Positions 1-8,342 are shown, counted from the first letter of the stretch. The stretch is 64,000 nt of DNA from Mycolicibacterium canariasense (GCF_002101555.1 NZ_LQOL01000045.1:1-64000); one strand, 5' to 3'. The notes: a model not told the origin generated them from the sequence alone. A program made the numbers and translations.

Positions 1-94
1 ACACTCACCCCAAGCCCACCAGCTCAGATGAGGACATTTAGAACCCCGAACTGGTTAGTTATCTCAGAAACGGCGCGGGGGAGGGCGCAAGGGG

Positions 95-526
95 TTACAG
101 CGCGGGTACCGGCGTCGACGACGGCCACCAGCGACGAATCGCGTCGATCGTCGTCTCGGGGCCGGTGTTGAAGCAGATCGCGGCGTGTGGAGCGTTGGTG
201 TGCGCACAATTGACTAGAGTTTCCAGCAGGTGCGTCAGTGATGGCTCCAACCTGATGCCTCCGCCGATGACGATGATTGCGATATTGGCGCCGGACAGTT
301 TCTGCTGGAACCGTGCGCCGATGTCGTCGGTGTAATCGATGAGGAAGGTGTCGAGGGCGAGTCTCAATTCACCTGTTGCCCCAGGCAGTTCCCTGATCCC
401 ACGTTCGACGGCTTCGGAGGTGTCGGCGCCGGGAAAGTACCAATCGGGTGCGCCGGCGGGATCAAGACCGACGATGAGTGCTACGGGTACGGGAGTCGTC
501 GTCGCGTGTTCTTGGGTCGCATTCAC
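95..526 (-). CDS. Small hypothetical protein
   Basis: I do not recognise this protein of about 143 residues. It shows alternating hydrophobic strands and loops (VALIVGLDP near 15-22, NIAIIVIGGG at 81-90, ICFNTGPETT at 117-126), suggesting a small soluble alpha/beta fold; there is no signal peptide or membrane segment. I prefer the GTG at 526 because the first hydrophobic strand follows soon after it. An in-frame TTG at 568 would add 14 polar residues. It lies 79 bp downstream of the MarR gene on the same strand, so the two may be co-transcribed. That is the only hint of a role. Coding is likely, function unknown. Confidence 0.55.
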   Translation of the reverse strand: MNATQEHATTTPVPVALIVGLDPAGAPDWYFPGADTSEAVERGIRELPGATGELRLALDTFLIDYTDDIGARFQQKLSGANIAIIVIGGGIRLEPSLTHLLETLVNCAHTNAPHAAICFNTGPETTIDAIRRWWPSSTPVPAL

Positions 527-605
527 GGGCGTGGTCCTACTCTCGGTGCTAGGGATTCGGAGTCTCAAAAGGCTGTCTTACGTTTCGAAATTTGGAATGT
601 CTTCG

Positions 606-1016
606 TCAGTCGGCCATCGACCTTTCGAGCAATTCGAGCAACGCCGTGCGATCCTTCGCGCTGAGCCGACCCACAGTTTCGTCCAACACTTGTTCAACTA
701 CGCCCGTGCCAGCGTCATAGGCTGCACGTCCCTGATCCGTCAGCCGGTGACGTACTGCACGACCAGACCCGTCACACCGCTCGATCAGCCCGCAAGCGAT
801 CATGCGTCGAGCGAGCTCACCCATCGATTGATCCGTCTGAAACGTCGCCTCGGCCAACGCATGCAGCGACGAATCAGGTTTGTGGGACAGGTGGCGCAGG
901 ACATCCCACTGCGCGAGAGACAGGTTGGCGAACTCCGATAGGCGCCGGTTGGCCTCGCGGTGATGCCGCCACTGAAGCCGCTTGATGGCGTGACCGACGT
1001 CTTGTGTCGAAGGCAT
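606..1016 (-). CDS. MarR-family transcriptional regulator
   Basis: A 136-residue protein of typical MarR length. Residues 34-92 form the winged helix: LSLAQWDVLRHL, then a recognition region around TDQSMGELARRM, then a wing ending VRHRLTDQGRAAY. N- and C-terminal helices would make the dimer. MarR proteins usually repress their own gene and a neighbour until a small phenolic or lipophilic ligand binds. Here the neighbour is the divergent alpha/beta hydrolase at 1180, and a large palindrome lies between them. I chose the ATG at 1016. The frame stays open upstream, but that part would run through the operator and has no family similarity. Ligand unknown. Confidence 0.9.
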   Translation of the reverse strand: MPSTQDVGHAIKRLQWRHHREANRRLSEFANLSLAQWDVLRHLSHKPDSSLHALAEATFQTDQSMGELARRMIACGLIERCDGSGRAVRHRLTDQGRAAYDAGTGVVEQVLDETVGRLSAKDRTALLELLERSMAD

Positions 1017-1045
1017 GCCTAAAGCGTAGGGGAGAACCGCGCATA

Positions 1046-1077
1046 TAGCAAGGGTCCTTATATAAGCACCCTTACTA
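1046..1077. promoter_or_regulatory. Large palindromic operator between marR and hydrolase
   Basis: A near-perfect dyad is centred between 1061 and 1062. The core CTTATATAAG (1057-1066) is fully symmetric. It is flanked by one mismatched pair (1056/1067), then by arms AAGGGT (1050-1055) and ACCCTT (1068-1073), and by outer TAG (1046-1048) and CTA (1075-1077). It sits 34 bp upstream of the MarR start and about 100 bp upstream of the hydrolase, which fits repression of both genes. Assignment to this MarR protein is inference from position. Confidence 0.75.
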
Positions 1078-1179
1078 GTGTAGGGTCGATGAAAGCCGAT
1101 GAGGTGACCAGAAGCTTCGAGCTTGGCCGTCGACCCCTGGCCCCGGACCAACCGAAACCATTTCAGCAGGAGGAGACTC

Positions 1180-1965
1180 ATGAGCGGCACCGATTCAACC
1201 GCCAGCCCGAAGCCCACCAGATCGACCACGGTCACGGTCGATGGCGTGGATATCGCCATGGCCGACCGCGACCAAACGCGGCCCTTCCTCCTGCTCCACG
1301 GCGGCGGCGGGATGGCCACGATGGCCGGCTTCGCCGACCTGCTCGCCGAACGCACCCGCTCCCGCGTCCTACTTCCGACGCATCCCGGCTTCGGCGGAAC
1401 CACTCGTCCCGCGTCGCTGACTACCACGAAGGGCTTAGCTGCGCTCTACGTCGCGCTGCTCGACGACCTCGACCTCAACGACGTGACCGTCATCGGGAAT
1501 TCGTTCGGCGGCTGGATCGCCGCCGAGATGGCGCTGCACAACAGTCCTCGGGTCAGTCATCTGGTCATCGTCGATGGCATCGGCATCGTCGTCGAGGACC
1601 ACCCGGTGGCCAGCGTCGCCGGTCTCGCCCCAGCCGATCTTGCCAAGCTGTCCTTTCACGACCCGGCCATGGCATCTCAGCCGCCGGGCGGCCCCACCGC
1701 CGGTCTCAGTCCAGACGTCCAAACTCTGACCACCTACGCCGGCCCGGCCATGGGCGACCCGACGTTGGCTCGGCGCCTCAGAGACGTCGAACTGCCGGTA
1801 CACGTCATCTGGGGCGACAGCGACGGCATCGTCGACCCCGACTATGGCAGGGCCTACGCCGCGGCCTTCCCCACGTCGAGGTTCACTGTGCTGCCCTGCT
1901 CGGGTCACCTCCCGCAAATCGAAACCCCAGAGGACTTACTGGACGCCATCTGTGTGGAAGCCTGA
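1180..1965 (+). CDS. Alpha/beta hydrolase
   Basis: A cytoplasmic 261-residue alpha/beta-fold hydrolase. LLLHGGGG (37-44) supplies the oxyanion-hole loop and GNSFGG (106-111) is the nucleophile elbow with Ser108. The acid is in WGDSDGIVDPD and the catalytic His in CSGHLPQIE near the C-terminus, so the triad looks complete. The ATG at 1180 follows a strong AGGAGG site with normal spacing; an upstream in-frame start adds only low-complexity residues. The gene is divergent from marR across a palindrome and is probably its main target. Substrate unknown; an ester- or C-C-bond hydrolase is likely. Confidence 0.9.
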   Translation: MSGTDSTASPKPTRSTTVTVDGVDIAMADRDQTRPFLLLHGGGGMATMAGFADLLAERTRSRVLLPTHPGFGGTTRPASLTTTKGLAALYVALLDDLDLNDVTVIGNSFGGWIAAEMALHNSPRVSHLVIVDGIGIVVEDHPVASVAGLAPADLAKLSFHDPAMASQPPGGPTAGLSPDVQTLTTYAGPAMGDPTLARRLRDVELPVHVIWGDSDGIVDPDYGRAYAAAFPTSRFTVLPCSGHLPQIETPEDLLDAICVEA

Positions 1966-2376
1966 TCGCGCCGCGATCAGTGGCACCACGAAGCCGACGG
2001 CTCCTCAGATACTGACCCCCAGGTCGCCGTCGTGCTGTGGACGGCCGCCATCGGGGTTCACTGCGCCGTCGCTCATTCCCCTCCCGCCCGAGCCCGCGAG
2101 AGCGGGTGCAGCGGCGGCGGCAGCAAGAACGCTCTGCCAAGGCTCTTCGATCGTCTCGGCCGCAAGACCATTCCGGTGGTGACGATGTGCCTACTGGCTG
2201 CATCCAGCGTCGCGGTCATGCCCACCCACGGTCAGGACGGCCTGGCTGCCTCGGCGTTCGGCGGCCCTGGAGACCTAGGCGCGGAAGTTCTCAGGCCAAC
2301 ACATTCTTGGCGTCATCATCGCGGTCGGCCGGACTCGGCGCGGCCAAGGCACGTCGCGTCGGAATAGGATTGGGAC
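1966..2376. other. Non-coding or decayed stretch, possible MFS scrap
   Basis: About 410 bp without a convincing gene. In one forward frame, near 2142-2215, there is a short stretch reading LFDRLGRK followed by a hydrophobic run, like the loop after TM2 of an MFS transporter. The frame has no sensible start or continuation. It may be a relic of a lost transporter gene, but the match is too short to call. Confidence 0.3.
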
Positions 2377-2904
2377 GTGACGTACACGGTGCGAATCGCC
2401 GATACGGGCGACTACCAGGCGGTGGCGCAGGTGCATGTTGCGAGCTGGCAGCAGGCATACCGCGGCCTCGTCGCAGACGCGTTTCTCGAAAGTATTGATC
2501 CCGAGCTGTGGGCACATCGCTACGAGGCACGATCCGACGACGCCTCCACTATGCTGCTGGCCGAGCGGGATCAGCGCGTCATCGGCATGGTCCGATTCGG
2601 CCCGGACCGTCATAGGGCCTACGCAGGTGAAATCTATGCCCTCTATGTCACCCCGGGCGAGCAAAGAGGCGGAGTAGGGTCCGCGCTACTCAATGCCGCG
2701 CTGCAACACCTCCCGCAGCCGATTGTCCAATTATGGTGTGCTGCAGGAAATTCACAAGCACAATCATTTTACGAACGGCATGGTTTCGCTGCCGATGGCG
2801 CAGATGACGACTACGTCGTCGGAGAATGCGTCGTTCCAATCAAACGATACGTGCTGGAACGGACTGGCGAACCTGGCCCGTCGCCACGGCGACCCGCGGT
2901 GTAG
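2377..2904 (+). CDS. GNAT-family N-acetyltransferase
   Basis: A 175-residue protein with a single GNAT fold. It begins VRIADTGDYQAVAQVHVASW and has the acetyl-CoA binding motif A VTPGEQRGGVGSALL at about 91-105, followed by the late motif NSQAQSFYERHGF. This is the usual small acyltransferase layout, with no signal or extra domain. The GTG start at 2377 is preceded by a weak AGGA-type site. The gene stands alone between decayed stretches, so context gives no substrate. Family certain, acceptor unknown. Confidence 0.88.
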   Translation: MTYTVRIADTGDYQAVAQVHVASWQQAYRGLVADAFLESIDPELWAHRYEARSDDASTMLLAERDQRVIGMVRFGPDRHRAYAGEIYALYVTPGEQRGGVGSALLNAALQHLPQPIVQLWCAAGNSQAQSFYERHGFAADGADDDYVVGECVVPIKRYVLERTGEPGPSPRRPAV

Positions 2905-3072
2905 TAGCGGTTGCATTAGCGGCGCCCGCCTGAAACCACTAACGAATCGATCGGGATCCCCTGAGGTGGGGCAACTCGGACGCAGCGTGGAGCGTTATGT
3001 CATTGCAGCGCCGCAAAGTTGGGCCTGGCACTACAGGCTGATCGCGAACTCCCAGCCCGGCCACCAGGAGAC

Positions 3073-3326
3073 ATGGGAGGACACAAGGCGGATCGAGCAC
3101 CGTTATTGTTAGTTGGCGGCGAGAAGACCACATCATGCCGCCGGCGGTGAACAAGTCGAATGCCAAGCACTCCCGCAAGTCATCGGCGGTCACCGAATAC
3201 TACGAGTTCGCCGGCCGCGACCATTGGACGTGTACTGCCCCAGGTTGGGAGGCCGTCGCAGACCACGCCCTGGACTGGGCACTGGCATTCGCCGACACGA
3301 AACCGCGAGGTAAACACGCCTTTTGA
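3073..3326 (+). pseudogene. Frameshifted remnant of an alpha/beta hydrolase (C-terminus)
   Basis: One frame from about 3085 reads KADRAPLLLVGGE and then breaks. From about 3123 another frame continues EDHIMPPAVNKSNAK, and later EYYEFAGRDHWT, GWEAVADHALDWA, ending at 3326. Joined across a one-base shift near 3122-3126, these give the typical last 80 residues of an alpha/beta hydrolase: the acid loop (GGEDH), the catalytic-His loop (GRDH) and the final helix. No matching N-terminal half with a nucleophile elbow is visible upstream. I read this as a dead gene fragment. Confidence 0.65.
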
Positions 3327-3467
3327 CAACTAGCCGTGGCGTCCGTGGACGTTGTCCCGTCTTGTTTCGGTGAGCGTGTGTGACAGGGAAGGTCTTCGTG
3401 TCCCACGCTAATGCCGCTTCGACTCCACGCGCTCGTTTCAACTTTAGGGGCACAGCGTGATTCGCGG

Positions 3468-4037
3468 CTACTTCGACTTCCGGTGATCGGTCCACGCAAC
3501 GGCTCGGGCGACAGCGTCGCGGTATTTGTCCGGCACAGTGGCCAGGCGCCGCGCGATCACCGCCGGGTCGACCAGCTCGGCACGGATCAGTGCGTCAACA
3601 AAGTTCTCATCCTTCGGTCGCAGTGCGCACAGTTTCGCAACACAAAGGTCTTCCTTGTCCAGGCACCAGCCTACGAACTGAGGGTGACCGGCTGGCGCGG
3701 CGGTGTTCGCGTTCTGCACCTTGACAAGCCGGGAACGCCAGTCATGCGGTAGTGCTGCGGTGTCGAGGTCCACGCCGTCGATGCTGAAACCGTGTGTTTC
3801 GGCGAAGGTCGATAGCTCACCGGCTACGCCTTCTATCTCGTCGGCAAGGCGTGCGATCTCATCGTTGTTATCTGCAATCGGGAGGACGTCGATTTCTAGA
3901 GATGAGGTGGCTTGGAAGGGCAGTTCGTCCTCGGAGTATGTGCCCAGGATGGCCTGAGAGCCGACGATGATCACCTCGGTGACACCCGCGATCTGGCAGG
4001 CGGTCCGGATTGCGTGTTCCAGTTGGCTGCGCTTCAC
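3468..4037 (-). CDS. DUF6036-like nucleotidyltransferase-fold protein, possible toxin
   Basis: A 189-residue protein. VIIVGSQAILG near residues 22-32 and SLEIDVLPI near 46-54 resemble the GS...DxD arrangement of the nucleotidyltransferase fold, as in the uncharacterised DUF6036 proteins. The C-terminal half is helical (FVDALIRAELVDPAVIARRL). Its ATG overlaps the stop of the upstream HTH gene (4034-4037), so the pair is translationally coupled. A compact HTH + nucleotidyltransferase pair resembles toxin-antitoxin modules such as AbiE/MenAT, but no member of this subgroup is known to me to be shown toxic. Toxin function is inference. Confidence 0.72.
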   Translation of the reverse strand: MKRSQLEHAIRTACQIAGVTEVIIVGSQAILGTYSEDELPFQATSSLEIDVLPIADNNDEIARLADEIEGVAGELSTFAETHGFSIDGVDLDTAALPHDWRSRLVKVQNANTAAPAGHPQFVGWCLDKEDLCVAKLCALRPKDENFVDALIRAELVDPAVIARRLATVPDKYRDAVARAVAWTDHRKSK

Positions 4038-4555
4038 GAACGCACCGCCGCGAGCGTGGATCGACGTTCCGCGTCAGTCAGCAGTCCGCTCATAGGCGAC
4101 ACTTCGCGCATTTCGATGCTGTCGCGGTTGAGGCCGGTCAATGCTCGGTGCAGTCCCGGGAGGTCCTCGTCGGTGACGAGCGTCTCCCAGCGCCCAATGT
4201 TGGTGGTGTGCGGCTCACCCGTTACGCCGGCGCGCAGATGCCGCAAGTTTTTCGCGATCGTTGGCCGCCAGGAGTGCAGTGCCTCGCGCGTGAGCTTGCG
4301 CGCGAGCGCGCGGTGCAGCAGCCACGATCGTCGTTCTGAGCGGGTCAGCTCCGGCAGGACAGGCTGGCGAGTGACCTGGAGCCGGTACCCCATGCATGAA
4401 AGCAGGCGGTCCAGTTGTTCGTCGCTGAGCGACATGCGGCCGGACAGGAACTGGCTGATCGAAGGTTGTCGGACGCCACTAAGGCTGGCCAGTTCCGACT
4501 GGCCTGTTCGCGTATCCGTCATCACAGATCGCAGAATTTCGACTCGACCAGTCAT
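4034..4555 (-). CDS. XRE-type HTH protein, partner of the nucleotidyltransferase
   Basis: A 173-residue protein with an N-terminal helix-turn-helix of the XRE/Cro type (QSELASLSGVRQPSISQFLSG, residues 19-39) and a basic, helical C-terminal region rich in Arg. The HTH is followed by LSDEQLDRLLSCMGYRL, a second small helical element common in such antitoxin-like regulators. The ATG at 4555 starts right after a -10-like TATAAT with a 6-nt gap, consistent with a leaderless transcript, and the promoter carries an imperfect palindrome. This fits autorepression, as in antitoxins. The downstream partner gene overlaps by 4 bp. Confidence 0.8.
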   Translation of the reverse strand: MTGRVEILRSVMTDTRTGQSELASLSGVRQPSISQFLSGRMSLSDEQLDRLLSCMGYRLQVTRQPVLPELTRSERRSWLLHRALARKLTREALHSWRPTIAKNLRHLRAGVTGEPHTTNIGRWETLVTDEDLPGLHRALTGLNRDSIEMREVSPMSGLLTDAERRSTLAAVRS

Positions 4556-4583
4556 GTACTAATTATAGCAATAACTACTATAG
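4556..4583 (-). promoter_or_regulatory. Leaderless promoter with overlapping palindrome
   Basis: On the minus strand TATAAT occupies 4567-4562, and the ATG at 4555 begins 6 nt after it, which is where transcription should start. An imperfect dyad TAGTTAT-N4-ATAATTA spans 4578-4561, covering the -10 element. The block is strikingly AT-rich in a GC-rich region. It fits a promoter blocked by its own HTH product. Confidence 0.6.
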
Positions 4584-4721
4584 AAAGCGCTGAAGCAGCC
4601 TCTTGGTGCGCCTATCTGCCGAAGCGCTGGCATCTAGCAGGAAAAAGCACCCTCGCGGCTGCAGCCGCCATCACGGGAAGTCGCGTACCGGACCCGATGC
4701 GGGAACTGCCGCGCGGCTCAT

Positions 4722-4893
4722 CTAGACCACAGCGACCCTGGCCAGGATCATCGCGCCGACCTCCCGGGCTAGCTCTCCGGCCGGAAGCGAATTGGCGGTG
4801 ACCTCGCCGGGCTCGAAGAGCGCACGGGAGGCGCCCAGTCCCAGCAGGATGGTGTAGCAAGCCTGCGCTGATGCTGGGGTGCACGAGAATCCG
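4722..4893 (-). pseudogene. C-terminal remnant of a TetR-family regulator
   Basis: The reverse strand ends in an open stretch containing CYTILLGLGASRALFEPGEV and LAREVGAMILARVAVV before a TAG at 4722. This is the typical last helix pair of a TetR ligand domain. Upstream the frame meets a stop within about 15 codons and no HTH domain is joined to it. A separate reverse-strand piece near 5150-5268 (GRPSSADNPPKRHSDELL) looks like the start of a TetR protein, but is also broken. Together they suggest one decayed tetR gene. Confidence 0.5.
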
Positions 4894-5482
4894 GTTGAAT
4901 CCTAAGCAGCCCGCTCCCGTCGCTAGGGGCCCGCCTCTCAACCGCCGTGAGCAATAGTCGATGAATACGGCTGGCGTGGCTTGTAGGACATCCACGCCAA
5001 GTTCGGCAGAATCCGAGGGACGAAGCCAGGAAGCTCCTCAGCGGCCATCGCCGACTCCACCTGACAGTCGGCTCGACGACGTGGATGCCGCCCGAGACGT
5101 CGGCCTGGGAGTCGAACCGAGCGTGCGCAATGTCCCAGCGGGCGATAGCAATTCGTCACTGTGACGTTTTGGTGGGTTGTCGGCGGACGAGGGGCGGCCC
5201 GGCGCGGACTTGCCAGGCGGGCTTGAGTGAAGGGGCATCGACATCTCGTCACCTAACAATGAAATCATTCATTAAGTGACTGAAATCTACGTCGAGCTGG
5301 CGCAATGGTCACCAGATGACACGGGGTGCCGTTGGATGGAACGGGAGGGTCAAGCGTGTCAGCTGCGCCGACGTTGCCATCACGCAGAGCTGCGAGTCCT
5401 TGCACCTGATGCAACTCGCATTGATTTTGTGCCGATAAGCCACATTATGTCAACTAAAGCACTGCATATTGCATCAGATGAA
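4894..5482. other. Degenerate intergenic stretch
   Basis: Nearly 590 bp with no convincing gene. The reverse strand at 5150-5268 may hold the N-terminus of the broken TetR gene. Open frames here have mixed composition and no recognisable domains. From about 5240 to 5480 the DNA is less GC-rich than its surroundings. I see no repeat ends, transposase or tRNA to explain the decay. Confidence 0.4.
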
Positions 5483-6124
5483 TCAGCGTCTGGCCGCTTG
5501 CCGGCCACCACTCCTGCCGTCGTTTTCATCTGTGTCGCATTTCAGGTAGTAGTCCTTGATCTTCGTGGAACCCATGACATTCAGCCCGGCCGTGTAGAGC
5601 GCCTCACCGGCGCCGAAGGCCTCGTCATCGCAGTCGATCGAGGTGAACTGCACGACGGGGATGCGAGCGGCACGGGCGGCTTCCAACCCGCTCTTGACCC
5701 CCGGACAGTCGTAACTGAACACCGCGATCCCGTCGACGTCGGCGGCTACCGCCTGCCGGATCAGGCCGGTTGCCGTTGACGGATCGGCTTTCCCGTCGAC
5801 CAGATTGACCTCCCAGCCCAGCTGGGCGCCCGCCTCGACGAAGCCCGCCGACAGTTGCGAGCAGGCCTGGTAAGCCTCCCCGCAGGACACTGCCCACACC
5901 CGCTTCCCACGTTGCGCCGCCGGACCCACAGCGGTTGGCCGCTGCAACGAATCGCCGTCGTACCCCGCCTGCAGGATCTCGCGCTGCTGTGCCGTGAGGT
6001 CGGTGGCGATCCGCGGTCCGTCGGAGATCGTCGTGCAGGCACCCAGCAACATCGCCACACCCGCCAGGGCGACGACGCCAGCTGTGCTTGCCCGGTGCAT
6101 CGGGATCATGCCGTTGCCCACCAT
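5483..6124 (-). CDS. Truncated sugar-type ABC substrate-binding lipoprotein
   Basis: A 213-residue lipoprotein: signal peptide with lipobox LLGAC (Cys30), then the N-terminal lobe of a periplasmic sugar-binding protein (RbsB-like fold) with GLIRQAVAADVDGIAVFSYDCPG and ARIPVVQFTS. Family members run to about 330-400 residues. This one stops soon after MGSTKIKDYYLKC, where the second lobe should follow, and ends in a low-complexity tail, so it is very probably broken. The ATG at 6124 follows AAGGAGAT with good spacing. It is divergent from the matching ATPase/permease genes (6780-9373) and was probably their binding protein. Whether the stump is made is unknown. Confidence 0.75.
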   Translation of the reverse strand: MVGNGMIPMHRASTAGVVALAGVAMLLGACTTISDGPRIATDLTAQQREILQAGYDGDSLQRPTAVGPAAQRGKRVWAVSCGEAYQACSQLSAGFVEAGAQLGWEVNLVDGKADPSTATGLIRQAVAADVDGIAVFSYDCPGVKSGLEAARAARIPVVQFTSIDCDDEAFGAGEALYTAGLNVMGSTKIKDYYLKCDTDENDGRSGGRQAARR

Positions 6125-6202
6125 GTGCTCATCTCCTTGCGTTGTGGGTGGATTCCACCGCGCGTCGTGACCACGCGGCTCGCCGTCCGATCCGACTCCG
6201 AT

Positions 6203-6229
6203 TTTCGACTAGATTATTTTTTTTCGAAT
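6203..6229. promoter_or_regulatory. Candidate GntR operator, copy 1
   Basis: TTCGA at 6204-6208 and TCGAA at 6224-6228 are separated by exactly 15 bp. The same arms and spacing occur at 11521-11547 and 11607-11633 beside the GntR gene. It lies between the divergent lipoprotein (6124, minus) and cupin (6319, plus) starts, in an AT-rich patch with a run of T. Assignment to the GntR regulator is inferred from the shared motif. Confidence 0.65.
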
Positions 6230-6318
6230 CTTCCGCACGTGTTCGACACCGTATAGCATCATGTGGTCCACGTCACGATCAATTCGCGAACTCATCAGCC
6301 GCCAGAGAGGAACTCCGC

Positions 6319-6783
6319 ATGTCGGCGCCATCGCTCGGTCAGCACGTCATGGTCGGCAAGCTGCCCACCACCTTCGAAGTACTCGCCGATCAAGTGGCTG
6401 ACGCCTACAGCGTTGTGCGGCAGATCATTCCGCCCGCGGTACTGATGCTCCCGCATACCCACGAGAACGAGGACCAGGTCGCGATCGTGTTGCGGGGCCA
6501 CCTCGGGGTCCTGGTCGGCGCGCGGGAATGGACCGTCGGGCCCGGCGAGATCGCCGTGCGCCCCCGCGGCCTGGTCCACTCGGTGTGGAACGCCACCAGC
6601 GAGGACGTCGAGATCCTGGAAATCACCTCGCCAGGGGGCTTCGAGCACTACTTCGTCTCGATGGGTGATCTCACCGCCCGTGACGCCCTGGCCCAGGCCC
6701 CGCAACTGGCCGCCGAGTGGAGGATCAGCCAGTCCCCCGAGATCGCCGCTCGGTTGGCCGAACAGTTCGGCGTTGCCCTGTGA
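6319..6783 (+). CDS. Cupin-domain protein
   Basis: A 154-residue single-domain cupin. Cupin motif 1 reads LPHTHENEDQVAIVLRGHL, with the two His and Glu expected for metal binding. Motif 2 is PRGLVHSVWNATSED, with the third His. Such proteins bind a metal and act as small dioxygenases, isomerases or sensors. The ATG at 6319 follows GAGAGGAAC; a longer frame upstream reads through the promoter and looks non-coding. It is the first gene of the operon that continues with the transporter ATPase (GTGA overlap at 6780). A role in handling the imported compound is likely but unspecified. Confidence 0.85.
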   Translation: MSAPSLGQHVMVGKLPTTFEVLADQVADAYSVVRQIIPPAVLMLPHTHENEDQVAIVLRGHLGVLVGAREWTVGPGEIAVRPRGLVHSVWNATSEDVEILEITSPGGFEHYFVSMGDLTARDALAQAPQLAAEWRISQSPEIAARLAEQFGVAL

Positions 6784-8342
6784 GCACGACCGCCGTGCAG
6801 GTCCCCCACCCTGAGACACCGGCCATCCGCATTCGCAACCTGCAGAAGACCTACCCCGGCGGAAACGCGCTCACGGGCGTGAGTTTCGATGTTCAGCGCG
6901 GGACCGTGCACGGCCTGGTCGGCGGCAACGGGTGCGGCAAGAGCACGCTGGTCAAAAGCATCGCCGGGGTGCAGTCCGCCGACCCAGGGGGCACCGTCGA
7001 GGTCAACGGGATGCGGATCCCGACCGACCAGCTCGGCGCTGCCTGGGCCCGTACCGCAGGCCTGCGATTCGTGCACCAGAACCCCGGGATCTTCCCCGAG
7101 CTCAGTGTGGCCGACAACATCGCGCTGGGTGACGAGTTCCCGGCCCGGCTGGGGATCGTGCGCAGGGGGGCGCTACGCGAACGGGCCCAGCGCCTGCTTG
7201 ATCGCTTCGAGATCGACGCCACTCCAGACACAAAGATGGAGCAACTGCGTCTGGCCGACCAGACCATGGTGGCCATCGCCCGCGCCCTGCAGGACCACAT
7301 GGACGGCCGCAGCCGGATCGCTGCCGTCGTCCTGGACGAACCCACAGCGGCTCTCCCCCGGCACGAGGTCGCCACCCTGCTCGATGCCATGCGCACCATC
7401 ACCGCGTCCGGGGTGGCCGTCATCTACATCAGCCACCGCCTCGACGAGGTTCTCGACGTCTGCAACGCCATCACGGTGCTGCGCGACGGCGAGCATGTCG
7501 TCACCCGGTCGACCGACGGACTCACCGAATCGGAACTGGTGTCTCTCATCGTCGGCCGACCACTCGACGCGATGTACCCCGACACCCCTGGGGTCACCTC
7601 GAGCGCGCCGGTGGCGCTTCGTCTCGAACACGTGAATGCGCCTGCAGTGCACGATGTCTCGTTCACTTTGCGCGCAGGTGAGATCGTGGGTATCGCCGGA
7701 CTGCTCGGCGCCGGTCGCAGCGAACTGCTGCAATGCCTATTCGGGATGAATCCGGCCACCAGTGGAAGCATCACCGTGGGCGAGCGCCGCGTCAGCATCG
7801 GATCGGTGCGCACCGCGATGGAGTCGGGCATCGCCTACGTCCCCGAACATCGGGAGACCGACGCCGCCTTCCTCGACCTGTCGGTGCGCGAGAACCTGTC
7901 AGCCGCCGACGTGACCAGGTTCAGTAGCGCCGGAATCCTGCGCCGCAACAGGGAGCGACGGGCCGCCGCGGAGTCCATCGAGGCATATGGCGTCAAAACC
8001 GCCGGCGACTCCGCTCTGATGTCCTCCCTGTCGGGTGGCAACCAGCAGAAAGTGGTGCTGGCGCGATGGATGCGACGCCACCCCACCGTCCTGCTGCTCG
8101 ATGAACCCACCCAGGGCGTCGACGTCGGCGCGCGCGCCGATGCCTATCGACTCATCACCGACGCCGTAGCCGACGGCGCCGCGGCAATCCTGGTCAGCTC
8201 CGACTTCGAGGAACTGGCGGACATGTCCGACCGTGTCCTCATTCTCAGCGGCGGACGGATCACCGGAGAGGTCGGCGGCGCCGAGATCGACAGCGGCTTT
8301 CTCGCCGAAAAGGTTTTCTCAGCAAAGGAACTCCAGTCATGA
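6780..8342 (+). CDS. Sugar-type ABC transporter ATPase (RbsA/MglA family)
   Basis: A 520-residue tandem ATPase. The first half has Walker A GGNGCGKST (48-56) but a degenerate signature (EQLRLADQTMVAIARAL). The second half has a relaxed P-loop (GAGRSE), a clear signature LSGGNQQK and Walker B LLLDEPTQGVD. This asymmetry is normal in the CUT2 class, which imports pentoses, nucleosides and similar compounds. Its GTG overlaps the cupin stop, and its own stop overlaps the permease start at 8339. It would work with the permease and a binding protein; the only adjacent candidate is the truncated lipoprotein at 5483-6124. Confidence 0.92.
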   Translation: MSTTAVQVPHPETPAIRIRNLQKTYPGGNALTGVSFDVQRGTVHGLVGGNGCGKSTLVKSIAGVQSADPGGTVEVNGMRIPTDQLGAAWARTAGLRFVHQNPGIFPELSVADNIALGDEFPARLGIVRRGALRERAQRLLDRFEIDATPDTKMEQLRLADQTMVAIARALQDHMDGRSRIAAVVLDEPTAALPRHEVATLLDAMRTITASGVAVIYISHRLDEVLDVCNAITVLRDGEHVVTRSTDGLTESELVSLIVGRPLDAMYPDTPGVTSSAPVALRLEHVNAPAVHDVSFTLRAGEIVGIAGLLGAGRSELLQCLFGMNPATSGSITVGERRVSIGSVRTAMESGIAYVPEHRETDAAFLDLSVRENLSAADVTRFSSAGILRRNRERRAAAESIEAYGVKTAGDSALMSSLSGGNQQKVVLARWMRRHPTVLLLDEPTQGVDVGARADAYRLITDAVADGAAAILVSSDFEELADMSDRVLILSGGRITGEVGGAEIDSGFLAEKVFSAKELQS

